A stretch of DNA of 64,000 bases from UBA4575 sp002386945 (GTDB lineage: Bacteria; Pseudomonadota; Gammaproteobacteria; UBA4575): contig CALSUC010000002.1 of NCBI GenBank assembly GCA_943789445.1, forward strand, positions 478,448 to 542,447, given 5' to 3'. Position numbers and translations under genes: made by a program. Below, piece after piece: positions 16,880 to 26,006 of this stretch. The notes beneath the pieces were generated by a model. That model was not told the DNA's origin, ran no database searches, and saw nothing but the letters and a program-made list of their open reading frames with translations. Position 1 is the stretch's first letter. Every line of letters begins with the position of its first letter.

Positions 16880-19147
16880 TTACATCGTGATTCGTCTATA
16901 AATGTCCGACACCTTATACGGTAATTTATCGACCTGGTCGACAATCGTGAAGTTTACTGGACCATACATATGTTTTAGGTAGTCTGCAGATTCTGTATCA
17001 ATGGTGATGCAGAAAGGATGAATACCCAAGAACTTTGCCTCGACTAAGGCGCGACGGGTGTCTTCAATGCCATAGACGCCACGATAGCCATCTTGGTCAT
17101 CAGGCCGGCCATCGGATAGTGTAATCAATAGCTTACTCTTTGCTTCAACCTTGCTTAAGAGCTTACTCAGGTGACGGATGGCGACGCCCATGCGTGTATA
17201 GTCTTGCGGCTTGATACCTGCAATACGCGCCTTTACTTCCTTTGAATAAGGCTCATCAAATTCTTTGATCCGATATAGATCACAACGCTGATGGGTTCTG
17301 CCAGAAAAACCATAGATGGCATACTGGTCACCTAAGAGTTGTAAAGATTCACACAGTAAGATCAATGCTTCACGCTCCATATCATTAATCCAACCAGAGG
17401 TAGAGCCGCTCATATCAACCATAAACATGACTGCAATATTGCGGTCGACTTTTCGTTGTTTGATAAAGAGGTTTTGACTTAACTCATGGCCATTGATGAT
17501 ATCGGCATAGGATTCAATGACTGCATCTAGATCAATATCCTCACCATATGGTTGCTTGCGTAAGCGACGGTTATCGTCACGTAAGGCCTCAAAGGTACGG
17601 TTTAAACTCTTCATCAAACCATAGTGTTTTTTCAGAGTCTTGGCGGCAAAGTCTGATGTGATGGCAGGTACTGTCTGCTCATATAGGTGGCAGTAATCTT
17701 TGCGGTATTTCTGGCGTGAGTGGTCCCACTCATCATACAAGGCAAGCGGCTCACCTAATGCTTCATTCTGTTCACTTTCAGCTGCGGCATTATCGTTATC
17801 AGTACTAGCCTTGTCTTCATTAGTCTCTAAGTATTCTTCTGGGATATCACCTACATCTTGTTGGATTGAATTCAACAGCTCTTGGATATCTTCTGGTATA
17901 TCGACGGTCTTACCATCAAGCTCTAGATCATAACGATAGCCATCTGGACGTTGGTCATCTTCTACTTCGCGTAGCTCAAAGTTTTCTTCATCGGCGTCAC
18001 CTTCGCCCGGCATCGTATCTGTGCCTGACATCAATTCTTCACGTAATTCAGTCAACTTCTCTTGCAGCTCAGCTTTTTCTTGATCTGTGCGTTCCTGAAT
18101 CTTGCTATTTGCCAGCTCTGGGTCTAATTCACCTTGATATAGCGTACGTTCTGGCAAATAAGCTTGGTCGTAAAGGGCGTAGAGTAGTTCCGCCGTATCG
18201 TGCACGGTCGCCTCTGGTGTCGATAGCTTTTCGATCGCCTGCTGCCAAGTGACAGGCAGGTCTGTCGCCGCTAGCAATGAATTAAATTGACGCATGGCGC
18301 GAGCGATACCGGGTAGCTCCCGTTCTATCTGTTTGTCTAGACGTACGGTCTCTAAGGCATGGAATAGATTTAATGCGCGCTCACTGTCTTTAAAGGTAGC
18401 GACTAACTGTTGAATATTGATCCGGAAGGTACCGAACCAAGTTTGTGCCCATTGGTGTATGGCGATTGATTTATACAGCGCAAAGTTCTCTTCACGCGTC
18501 TTAAATTCACTCAAACGTGCAGGGAGGTGCAAGGTTTCAGTATCGGTAAAGAGGTTTTCACTACTCTCTAAATTTAGTGAACGACCATTAAGACCCAACA
18601 CAATACTTTCAACAACGCGGGATATTTCATCGTAGCTGACTGAGCTGGGTGCACTGCTTTTGCTAGCGACATATTGTTCTATCGCCTGCATTTCAGTAAT
18701 TGCAGCCTGCACATCATGCGCTCGGTATTGACTGAGTATATGTTCAAGCCAATCAGCCCAGGCACCTTCGTCTAGTAACATCAGGGCGGGCGGGGCAAGG
18801 TGGCAGAAATGGTAAGAGAGTTCGGCGTTTGCGTCTGAGACAGTAGTAGCGGATTGAATAAAACGTTCTTGGTCAGCCAGACTAAACTGAGTGAGCTGTT
18901 GTGCTGGTGCAAAGACACTGCGTGCGGTGGTTAATACCTGATCGACGACGAGTTCTAGGCGGAGCTGGATTTCCCGCTCACTCATTCCGCCATAAATGGA
19001 ACCATTCTGATTGCGTCCGGCACGATCTAAGGACTGAATGAAACCGCCATCCTTTGAATAGGCCTTAATCTCGTACTGGTACTCAGGGTCTGCTGGTGCA
19101 GCTGTTGTGGATTTGCTCTTGTCGCGGCGCCAAAATCTGAAGTTCAT
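16880..19147 (-). CDS. NorD/CbbO-like VWA-domain protein
   Basis: This 755-residue protein has a long helical N-terminal half, an acidic Glu/Asp-rich stretch (about residues 375-470), and a C-terminal von Willebrand factor A domain. Its MIDAS motif is MVDMSGSTS, and later LSDGRPDD and YTRMG elements complete the metal site. Size and order fit NorD and CbbO, the partners of MoxR-type AAA+ ATPases that remodel metalloenzymes such as NO reductase or RuBisCO. No MoxR/CbbQ gene is adjacent, which is unusual. It lies six bases after the J-domain gene, as the third gene of a tight cluster. Confidence 0.82.
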   Translation of the reverse strand: MNFRFWRRDKSKSTTAAPADPEYQYEIKAYSKDGGFIQSLDRAGRNQNGSIYGGMSEREIQLRLELVVDQVLTTARSVFAPAQQLTQFSLADQERFIQSATTVSDANAELSYHFCHLAPPALMLLDEGAWADWLEHILSQYRAHDVQAAITEMQAIEQYVASKSSAPSSVSYDEISRVVESIVLGLNGRSLNLESSENLFTDTETLHLPARLSEFKTREENFALYKSIAIHQWAQTWFGTFRINIQQLVATFKDSERALNLFHALETVRLDKQIERELPGIARAMRQFNSLLAATDLPVTWQQAIEKLSTPEATVHDTAELLYALYDQAYLPERTLYQGELDPELANSKIQERTDQEKAELQEKLTELREELMSGTDTMPGEGDADEENFELREVEDDQRPDGYRYDLELDGKTVDIPEDIQELLNSIQQDVGDIPEEYLETNEDKASTDNDNAAAESEQNEALGEPLALYDEWDHSRQKYRKDYCHLYEQTVPAITSDFAAKTLKKHYGLMKSLNRTFEALRDDNRRLRKQPYGEDIDLDAVIESYADIINGHELSQNLFIKQRKVDRNIAVMFMVDMSGSTSGWINDMEREALILLCESLQLLGDQYAIYGFSGRTHQRCDLYRIKEFDEPYSKEVKARIAGIKPQDYTRMGVAIRHLSKLLSKVEAKSKLLITLSDGRPDDQDGYRGVYGIEDTRRALVEAKFLGIHPFCITIDTESADYLKHMYGPVNFTIVDQVDKLPYKVSDIYRRITM

Positions 19148-19153
19148 AGCTAT

Positions 19154-19876
19154 TTAATCTGTAATTTGAGCGATCAGCAGATCCCGTGCTTGGTTAATCT
19201 TGACGGCTAAATAACTAGAGCCACCGCGATCAGGGTGAATTTTCTGCATCAACTGTTTATGTGCTTTCAGAATACTCTGTTTATCGGCCCCTGGCTCTAG
19301 TCCAAGGATTGCATAAGCCTCATTTTCTGATAGTTGTGCAGTACTAGTTTCTTCTGTTTTATTCGACTGGTTTTGAGCGCGCCATTCAGTGCCATGGGTT
19401 CTGTCGATGTAATTACCTAGTAATTGTTCGGAGTCAGGGTCTAGTTTTAGATAGCTTTGATACAGTTCTAACAGCTGATTTTGGTTTAATTGTTGTAACT
19501 CCATGCCTACATGTAGGCCGCTTTTAACGCTGCCGGAGAGCTGCCCGCTGTCGTGATCTAGGCTCATACTTAAGTATTGGGTCTCCACCAATGACTGCTG
19601 ACCATTGCTAGGCGCGTTATTACTCACGCGATTGAATACACCACGTAATAGGGGGGCATAGCGTAATAGACCGAACAGGCGCCTTACGACAGGAATCGCC
19701 GCACCTATCAAGGCAAATAACCAATGCATGCGTCCGGTCGCAACCAGTATCAGCAAAACACCAGCGATAAGCATGGCGATTACCTTCCAGCGTTTCTCCA
19801 CCGGTTGTCGTTTGAGCCAACGGACTAAGACCAAGGCGGCGATAATCGCGAGGATAAGTAGGACAATGCGTGCCAT
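19154..19876 (-). CDS. membrane-anchored J-domain protein
   Basis: This 240-residue protein starts with a membrane helix (IVLLILAIIAALVLVRWL), followed by a second hydrophobic segment at about 33-60. A linker leads to a C-terminal J domain at roughly 185-240 containing the HPD motif (QKIHPDRGG). The topology resembles Tim14/Pam18-like proteins more than DnaJ, since no G/F or zinc region is present. It would recruit DnaK to the membrane. It lies three bases after the VWA gene and six before the NorD/CbbO-like gene, so the three probably function together. Confidence 0.85.
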   Translation of the reverse strand: MARIVLLILAIIAALVLVRWLKRQPVEKRWKVIAMLIAGVLLILVATGRMHWLFALIGAAIPVVRRLFGLLRYAPLLRGVFNRVSNNAPSNGQQSLVETQYLSMSLDHDSGQLSGSVKSGLHVGMELQQLNQNQLLELYQSYLKLDPDSEQLLGNYIDRTHGTEWRAQNQSNKTEETSTAQLSENEAYAILGLEPGADKQSILKAHKQLMQKIHPDRGGSSYLAVKINQARDLLIAQITD

Positions 19877-19879
19877 AAA

Positions 19880-20572
19880 TTATTTTGCAGGTAGTTGTTT
19901 GATTAATTGCTTGAGTAAGGCATTTTTACCTTGATCGTGTTGCTGTAAGGCCTTTACTCCACCGACGGCATAGCTTGCCACAGCGGCTAATAATTCTCTC
20001 AGTTGTGCCAAGCTGTTTTCATCAAAGCGACAATAAGCACCGTTGCTGAGTTGGCTTAAATGACGAAAGGCCTTTTCGGCACTGCTGTTGTATCCTTCTT
20101 GAAAAATAAACAAGGGGATTCCTAAAAGACCGAGGCGGGCGGCATCATGTGCGATTGTATCGATAGATTCTTCAAAGCAATCGGCGACTAATACGACAGC
20201 CTTCATCTTTTGTTTGCTGCCTTGGCTGACGGCATGACCTAAAACCTGTCCTATCTGTGTGTGTCCAGCGAGGCAGCAGACGCTGCGCATTTGTTTTTGC
20301 AGAACAGTGCTGTTTTGACTCCATGGGAAGCTATGAAATTCACCGATGCCACGGTAATAGCACAGGCTGATCTCTAAACCTGCCGCTGCTGCAAACATGT
20401 CAGACTGAATTTGACAGGCCATGTTCCAGCTAGCTTCTCGGCTAGCGGTAGCATCCATGGCAAATAATAGGCGACCCTTGGCCTTATCTTGGGCCTGTGT
20501 ATTAGGCAGGTGTTGCTTGCTAGCCGCTAGGAAAGCCTTTACTGAGCTAGTGGTGGAGAGGTCTTTTGGCAT
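19880..20572 (-). CDS. VWA-like protein paired with J-domain gene
   Basis: This 230-residue soluble protein has a VWA-like fold. The MIDAS-type start is GRLLFAMDATASRE near residues 33-46, with the D-x-[ST]-x-S pattern reading DATAS. Later elements are AGHTQIGQVL and VLVADCFEES. The C-terminus is helical. I recall similar VWA proteins next to small J-domain genes in other proteobacteria, but the role is undescribed as far as I know. It heads the cluster and is divergent from the DMT transporter gene. Confidence 0.75.
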   Translation of the reverse strand: MPKDLSTTSSVKAFLAASKQHLPNTQAQDKAKGRLLFAMDATASREASWNMACQIQSDMFAAAAGLEISLCYYRGIGEFHSFPWSQNSTVLQKQMRSVCCLAGHTQIGQVLGHAVSQGSKQKMKAVVLVADCFEESIDTIAHDAARLGLLGIPLFIFQEGYNSSAEKAFRHLSQLSNGAYCRFDENSLAQLRELLAAVASYAVGGVKALQQHDQGKNALLKQLIKQLPAK

Positions 20573-20722
20573 ATCAGTTTAGATTCCGATGAGTTTCAAC
20601 TTTCTTAGCCTAGATGCTAGCGAAGGCGCTTGGGGTAAAGCAAGTACTAGTCTTATTGCTCGTAACTTAAGCAGCCTGACTACGATACATAAGCTACACT
20701 GTTTTTTTTATTTGATGATGTT

Positions 20723-21628
20723 ATGACTACTTATCGACCTACTGCCTGGCTAGGCCTGCTGACGCTAGTGGTGATGTTTGGCTCAGCGTTTTTGCTGACC
20801 AAGATTGCCCTCAATGATATGCCACCATTAACCGTGGTTACTTGGCGTATTGTGGTTGCGGCTTTAACGCTATGGTGCATCGTCTTATACCAGCGAAAGG
20901 CAATTTCTGAATTACTGCCTTACTGGAAAATATTTCTACTGTTGGCCTTAACAGGTAATTGCTTGCCATTCTTTTTGATCGCTTGGGGTCAACAGTATGT
21001 CGACAGCGGTTTGGCCGGTATTTTAATGGCGATGATGCCTCTAGTTACTATCATCCTAGCGCATTTCTTCGTTGTTAATGAACGCATTACCTTAAATAAG
21101 GCGATTGGCTTTGGGCTTGGTTTTATCGGTATCTTGATCTTAATGCGCCCCGATATCGGGGCTGAGAAGGTGACAGATTGGGCGGTATTAATAGCGATGC
21201 TATCTATTCTCTGTGGCGCGGTTAGCTATGCCGCTAACTCGGTGATTGCACATCAATTACCGAAGATTAGCTTGAGCCTGATTTCACTCGGTGTATTGTC
21301 TTTTTCTAGCATCATCATTATGTCGATCTGGCTGTTCTTATATGGCCTTGATGGTTTTGATAGCATAGTAAAAAGCTCAGATATGGCGATTTATTCAGTC
21401 ATTATATTAGGTGTTTTCCCCACAGGACTGGCGACTATTGTTTACTTCAGTGTGATTCGTCGGGCAGGTGCTGCATTTTTGTCGCAGATCAACTACCTGA
21501 TCCCACTCTGGGCGGTCATGATTGGAGTTTGGTTTGGTGGTGAGCAGCTTTCCTGGAGTGCTCTGGTCGCGCTGCTGGTGATTCTGTGTGGTATTGCGAT
21601 TGCGCAACGCGGATCACGGGCGGCTTAG
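20723..21628 (+). CDS. DMT-superfamily (EamA) transporter
   Basis: This 301-residue membrane protein has ten helices in two EamA repeats, with the usual FLLTKIALNDMPPLTVVTWR start of repeat one and a GAAFLSQINYLIPLWAVMIG helix in repeat two. EamA proteins export metabolites such as amino acids or pyrimidines; the substrate here is unknown. It is divergent from the VWA cluster with 150 bases between the starts. A second EamA gene occurs at 38203 but is not a close copy. Confidence 0.87.
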   Translation: MTTYRPTAWLGLLTLVVMFGSAFLLTKIALNDMPPLTVVTWRIVVAALTLWCIVLYQRKAISELLPYWKIFLLLALTGNCLPFFLIAWGQQYVDSGLAGILMAMMPLVTIILAHFFVVNERITLNKAIGFGLGFIGILILMRPDIGAEKVTDWAVLIAMLSILCGAVSYAANSVIAHQLPKISLSLISLGVLSFSSIIIMSIWLFLYGLDGFDSIVKSSDMAIYSVIILGVFPTGLATIVYFSVIRRAGAAFLSQINYLIPLWAVMIGVWFGGEQLSWSALVALLVILCGIAIAQRGSRAA

Positions 21629-21700
21629 TCTAGCTTAATGCTCGCAGCTCTCAGGGCTAAGAAGCCTTAGAAATAGGCCTGAGGGCTTTGTTTATTCACT

Positions 21701-22372
21701 TCAGGCGGCAAGGCCACCGACACGCACATAAATCAAACAGCCTTCACGTGAGAACGGTTTATGTACGCTCATATGTGGGCCGCGGATCCAAGAGCCAGCG
21801 GAGTAGCTGCCATGTTCATCTTCAAAACAACCTTGAAGCACAAAGATCTCTTCACCACCAGGATGGGTGTGTTGATGAAAGAAAGTGCCAGCTTCCCAGT
21901 GCACCAAAGCCATGCTTTCAGGATGACTTTTTTGTGAATACAGCGGTAAGACCGACAAGCCGTCGACCATGCCCTGTTGCCAAGGGGTATTGCTAGTATC
22001 GATATGGACTTGAGGCCGATCACCAGCATATTGGCGCAAGCGAACGAGTAAAACACAGCCTTCATCAGAGAAGGGCGCATGTTCGCTGCCGTCTGGATTG
22101 AGTAAATAACTACCTGCTGGATAGCGCCCATGGTCATCACAGAACTCACCCTCTAACACTAATATCTCTTCACCCTGTGGATGGGGATGGCTGTGAAACT
22201 GGCCGCCGGCCTGGTAACGAACCAAACTGGTTACTGCACCAAACTCACCCCCTTCACGGTAGAGCGGTTTACGCCAGACAGTGCCGCTAGGGCTGCTCTC
22301 CCATTCCATGGCATTCGTATCTAAGACGATGCGTTGACTTAGGTCGGCATTGATATCAGGTAAAGAAGACAT
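21701..22372 (-). CDS. double-cupin (ChrR-like) protein
   Basis: This 223-residue protein consists of two similar cupin halves. Half one has FHSHPHPQGEEILVLEGEF and half two FHQHTHPGGEEIFVLQGCF, each supplying His and Glu metal ligands, and both end with a GSEHAPFSDEG / HMSVHKPFSREG element. This arrangement is seen in the ChrR cupin domain and related dioxygenase-like proteins. No ECF sigma factor gene is adjacent, so an anti-sigma role is not supported by context. It is probably an internal duplication with a metal site in each half. Confidence 0.8.
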   Translation of the reverse strand: MSSLPDINADLSQRIVLDTNAMEWESSPSGTVWRKPLYREGGEFGAVTSLVRYQAGGQFHSHPHPQGEEILVLEGEFCDDHGRYPAGSYLLNPDGSEHAPFSDEGCVLLVRLRQYAGDRPQVHIDTSNTPWQQGMVDGLSVLPLYSQKSHPESMALVHWEAGTFFHQHTHPGGEEIFVLQGCFEDEHGSYSAGSWIRGPHMSVHKPFSREGCLIYVRVGGLAA

Positions 22373-22423
22373 GGTAAATATCGATCAAATAAATGGAGGC
22401 TATTGTAAAAACAGTCTTAGGAA

Positions 22424-22978
22424 TTAGTCCAGAAATAACTCTAATGAATCTAAGTCGATAGCATTTGAGCTGATTGCGGCAACTTGATTGTCCTTATCGA
22501 AAAGCAGATAGGATGGTGGGCCGACCAATTCTTCTTCGGCAGCCTGCAAATAGTATTCAGCAGCAACCTTTTCTGTGGTCAAGATATGTGTGTAATGTAG
22601 ATTATTTTTCTTTATCAAGGCTCGCGCTTTTGTCTCTTCTTCGATGCCATCAAAGGCGACACCCATTAAGTCGAGCTTAAGCTCTGGACGTTCGGCCAGA
22701 AAGGCTTGCAGATGTTTGAAGTCGCTCTTGCAGACAGAACACCAGGTGGCCCAGAACATGACTAATTGCCAACGTCCAGCAGTTAGCTCAGGCTCTAGAT
22801 GCTGGCCTAGCTGTTGATTTGCAACAATCAGCTTGGTGTTGTTCTCATCTTGGTTAGCAGTAACTGTGCTGCCAAGAAATAGGGACATCAAAACAATCGC
22901 AATAAGGCTGCGAGCAGCAAGACCTTGAGTAATAGAGTAGTGACGAGATGTGTTGAGTAAAGTAGTCATAGTGGTCAT
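22424..22978 (-). CDS. TlpA-like thioredoxin-fold exported protein
   Basis: This 184-residue protein has an N-terminal hydrophobic segment (SLIAIVLMSLFLGSTVTA, residues 25-42), either a signal peptide or an anchor. A thioredoxin fold follows with the redox motif WATWCSVCK, and cis-Pro is probably in VGPPSYLLFD near residue 160. It should be a periplasmic thiol-disulfide oxidoreductase, perhaps a reductant for cytochrome or DsbB-type pathways. The start may lie further in, because the first 24 residues are long for a signal peptide. Confidence 0.82.
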   Translation of the reverse strand: MTTMTTLLNTSRHYSITQGLAARSLIAIVLMSLFLGSTVTANQDENNTKLIVANQQLGQHLEPELTAGRWQLVMFWATWCSVCKSDFKHLQAFLAERPELKLDLMGVAFDGIEEETKARALIKKNNLHYTHILTTEKVAAEYYLQAAEEELVGPPSYLLFDKDNQVAAISSNAIDLDSLELFLD

Positions 22979-23056
22979 CCTAAACTGATTGAGGTTTATA
23001 ACGAATGGTGTTGTAAGAGGAGATTTTTTTTGTAGACAGGGTTCACAGCTATAAGT

Positions 23057-23383
23057 TTACTTATTGGTGTAAAGTTTATAGCAGGCGGCTTGTAAATATT
23101 GCGCAGCCACCTCTGAACGTACGGACTTCGCCTTACGTTTAACACACTGGTCAGCACTATTAAAACCAAACCAGCTGGAATTTTTTTCGATAAAAATGCG
23201 CGTATGAATAGGGTAGCTATCTTTACATTGGTTAACGATAGATTCTGCTACGGTGTCGTTTTTTACATCAGGCAATTCATTCAGTAGACATTGCCAATAA
23301 TTATCTTGCTGGCCCCACCAAGCCTGTCCGTTAGAACTCAGGCAGGTTAGGAATAGCAATGCGATAAATGGGGTCTTTCTCAT
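23057..23383 (-). CDS. small exported protein, unknown
   Basis: This 108-residue protein has a clear signal peptide (MRKTPFIALLFLTCLSSNGQA, cleavage near residue 21). The mature part has four Cys (in QCLLNE, QCKDS, DQCVK, AACYK) that could form two disulfides in the periplasm. I do not recognise the family. It lies about 20 bases downstream of the DASS transporter gene on the same strand and may be cotranscribed. Confidence 0.7.
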   Translation of the reverse strand: MRKTPFIALLFLTCLSSNGQAWWGQQDNYWQCLLNELPDVKNDTVAESIVNQCKDSYPIHTRIFIEKNSSWFGFNSADQCVKRKAKSVRSEVAAQYLQAACYKLYTNK

Positions 23384-23403
23384 ATTAGGAACCTCGTTCC
23401 GGC

Positions 23404-24924
23404 TTAGAGTTGCATCATAGGCTTAATCACCCACAAGCTATAACTGGTGATGACAATAATGGCAATGAGGTTTAACCACAGACCTGCACGAACCATGTCG
23501 CCTATACGTAGATGACCAGAGCCAAAGACAATGGCATTGGGAGGTGTCGCAATCGGCATCATAAAGGCGAAACTGGCAGCCAGTGTGGCAGGAATGATTA
23601 GTAAGTGTGGATGCATCCCTAGGCCTATGGCGATACCCGCGAGTAAGGGGATTAAGGTAGCGGTGGTTGCCGTGTTCGAAGTCAGCTCGGTGAGGAATAC
23701 GACGCCACTGCAAATAATCACTAGAATTACGACTTCTGGTAATTCCGGTAAGAGGTTGGCTTGGGCGCCAATAAAGCTAGCCACTCCGTTTTGCTGTATG
23801 GCTTTAGCTAGTGCAAGGCCACCTCCAAATAAGATGAAAATTCCCCACGGTAGTTTAGTCGCCGTCGGCCAATCCATTAGAAAACGACGTTGTTTGAAAT
23901 CAGCGGGCGTGATGAATAGTAGGCAGGCGGCCAACATAGCAATGCCTGCATCGCTTAAGCCAGCTAGTGGCTGTACGGTGTTTCCTGCGATTTGTAATGA
24001 CCATTGCTGTAATGAGCTACGGCTGATCCATAAAAATACAGTTAAAGCGAAGATCGACAGCGTAAGGGTCTGGCCGCGATTCAGTGCAGCTAGTTTTATA
24101 TTGGTCGTGTCTTTTTGTAATTTAAGTTTGCTGCTGTCAATCGGAAAGCTGACATAGCTGAGCAATAACCAGATGATGGGTAGAAAGATTAAGGCTAGAG
24201 GGGCCATCATCAAGGTCCATTGACTAAAACTCATATCAAACTGGAATGTTGGCTCTATACCTTCATTTAAAAAACTGGCTAGGAAGAGGTTAGGTGCCGT
24301 GCCGATTAAGGTGGTGGTACCTCCAATGGATGCAGCGTAAGCCAGACCCAGCATAAGACACTTAGCAAAGTTGGTTTGCGCCTGTAGGGTGTCTGTATCC
24401 TCATGCTTTGACAGCGTCTCACTGCTGAAGAGGGCGATAATACTGAGGCCTATGGGTAGCATTAAGGCAGTGGTTGCAGTGTTTGAAATAAAGGCACTTA
24501 AGACCGCGGCGGAAAACATAAAGGCCGCAATAATCGCTCTCGGTGATGTCCCAGAAAGGCGTAATACTTTTGTGGCTAGTCGCTCATCCAATTTCCAACG
24601 TTGTAGAGCTAATGCGATTAAAAAGCCACCCATAAAGAGGAAGATCAGAGGAGAGGCGTAGGCAGCAGTCGTGCTTTTAATGTCATTAATGCCCAAGAGT
24701 GGAAACAAAACGATGGGCAATAAGGCAGTAGCGCTGAGGTCAATCGCCTCGGTTAGCCACCACAAAGCCATTAAAAACGTGACGCAAAGTGTTGTTTTTG
24801 CGGCAAAAGAGAGAGGAGTTAATGCTTTTTGGGTATCGACATAATGGTCGGGTAAGACCAAAAATAGGGCTATTGCCCCTAGTGGCCCAGCGAAAAACCC
24901 AATTCGTTGCAAACTACTATTCAT
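23404..24924 (-). CDS. DASS (SLC13)-family sodium:anion symporter
   Basis: This 506-residue membrane protein has about 11-12 helices and two SNT motifs of the family (SNTATTALMLP near residue 147, SNTATTATLIP near 420) that shape the anion and sodium sites. The family imports C4-dicarboxylates, citrate, sulfate or taurine, and the substrate is not readable here. PIATPPNAIVFGSG near the C-terminus is also typical. It is divergent from moaA with only 53 bases between the starts. Confidence 0.9.
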   Translation of the reverse strand: MNSSLQRIGFFAGPLGAIALFLVLPDHYVDTQKALTPLSFAAKTTLCVTFLMALWWLTEAIDLSATALLPIVLFPLLGINDIKSTTAAYASPLIFLFMGGFLIALALQRWKLDERLATKVLRLSGTSPRAIIAAFMFSAAVLSAFISNTATTALMLPIGLSIIALFSSETLSKHEDTDTLQAQTNFAKCLMLGLAYAASIGGTTTLIGTAPNLFLASFLNEGIEPTFQFDMSFSQWTLMMAPLALIFLPIIWLLLSYVSFPIDSSKLKLQKDTTNIKLAALNRGQTLTLSIFALTVFLWISRSSLQQWSLQIAGNTVQPLAGLSDAGIAMLAACLLFITPADFKQRRFLMDWPTATKLPWGIFILFGGGLALAKAIQQNGVASFIGAQANLLPELPEVVILVIICSGVVFLTELTSNTATTATLIPLLAGIAIGLGMHPHLLIIPATLAASFAFMMPIATPPNAIVFGSGHLRIGDMVRAGLWLNLIAIIVITSYSLWVIKPMMQL

Positions 24925-24977
24925 ACGATAAAAAGTAAGAGTTAAAAAGTGCCCATCGCACGACTATAGTAAATGAT

Positions 24978-26006
24978 ATGACGAATCCAGTTGACCAATT
25001 TGATCGGCCTATGCGCGATCTTAGAATTTCAGTGACCGATCGCTGCAATTTTCGTTGTACCTATTGTATGCCAAAAGAGGTTTTCAATTCGAAATATCAA
25101 TTTCTACCGCGTACTGACTTACTCTCATTTGAAGAAATCACCCGTCTAGCTGGATTATTCGCTGCGCAGGGCGTGCGTAAGTTACGTCTTACCGGTGGTG
25201 AACCACTGCTGCGTAAGAACCTCGATGTCTTGGTCACTGAGCTGGCTAAGATAGACGGTATAGAAGACATTGCCTTGACTACTAATGCTTCCATCTTAAC
25301 CTTGCCACGTGCAGAGCAGCTACGTGATGCAGGCCTAGATCGTATTACTGTCAGTTTAGATGCGATTGATGAACAACGCTTCCGACAGATGAATGATATG
25401 GATGTATCAGTCGAGAAGGTATTACAAGGTATCGACAATGCGGAGCGTGCCGGCTTTGATAACATCAAGGTCAACATGGTCGTACAAAAAGGCGTCAACG
25501 AAGAAGAGATCGTGCCGATGGCGCGGTACTTCAAAGATAGTAAGCAGATTTTGCGATTTATCGAATTTATGGATGTTGGTACGACTAATGGCTGGAATCT
25601 CGAGCAAGTGGTTTCAGGGCAAGAAATCGTCGAAAGAATTAGCGAGCATTTTGAGTTGGAACCTTTAGACCCCAATTATCGTGGTGAAGTCGCTAAACGC
25701 TGGCGTTATGTCGATGGTGGCAACGAGTTTGGTTTGATTACCTCGGTGACTGAAGCCTTCTGTGGTGATTGTAGCCGTGTTCGATTATCTGCTAAGGGTA
25801 GTGTTTATAGTTGTTTATTTGCTTCACGCGGTACGGACTTACGTCATCTATTGCGAGGTGGTGCAAATGACGAGGTCGTCAATGCAGTCATCGCAGATAT
25901 GTGGAAGGCGCGTAGTGATCGTTATTCTGAGATTCGTGGTGCAGGAGAATCTACGGCAGAAGAGCATGTCTTAGAAAAAGTCGAGATGTCCTACATCGGT
26001 GGCTGA
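24978..26006 (+). CDS. moaA: GTP 3',8-cyclase MoaA
   Basis: This 342-residue radical-SAM enzyme starts molybdopterin synthesis by converting GTP to 3',8-cyclo-GTP. The N-terminal 4Fe-4S cluster motif is CNFRCTYC. The C-terminal cluster Cys are in FCGDCSR and the SCLFA segment. The protein ends in Gly-Gly, a tail needed for activity in characterised MoaA. LTGGEPLLRK is the usual SAM-binding GGE motif. The next gene, a globin, begins inside its last codons. No moaC follows, although MoaC performs the next step. Confidence 0.95.
   Translation: MTNPVDQFDRPMRDLRISVTDRCNFRCTYCMPKEVFNSKYQFLPRTDLLSFEEITRLAGLFAAQGVRKLRLTGGEPLLRKNLDVLVTELAKIDGIEDIALTTNASILTLPRAEQLRDAGLDRITVSLDAIDEQRFRQMNDMDVSVEKVLQGIDNAERAGFDNIKVNMVVQKGVNEEEIVPMARYFKDSKQILRFIEFMDVGTTNGWNLEQVVSGQEIVERISEHFELEPLDPNYRGEVAKRWRYVDGGNEFGLITSVTEAFCGDCSRVRLSAKGSVYSCLFASRGTDLRHLLRGGANDEVVNAVIADMWKARSDRYSEIRGAGESTAEEHVLEKVEMSYIGG

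Noticed and set aside
15697..19147. Overlap of aminotransferase and NorD-like genes by 65 bases
   Set aside because: The overlap depends on an upstream in-frame ATG. The ATG at 16875, just after the stop, is the natural start.
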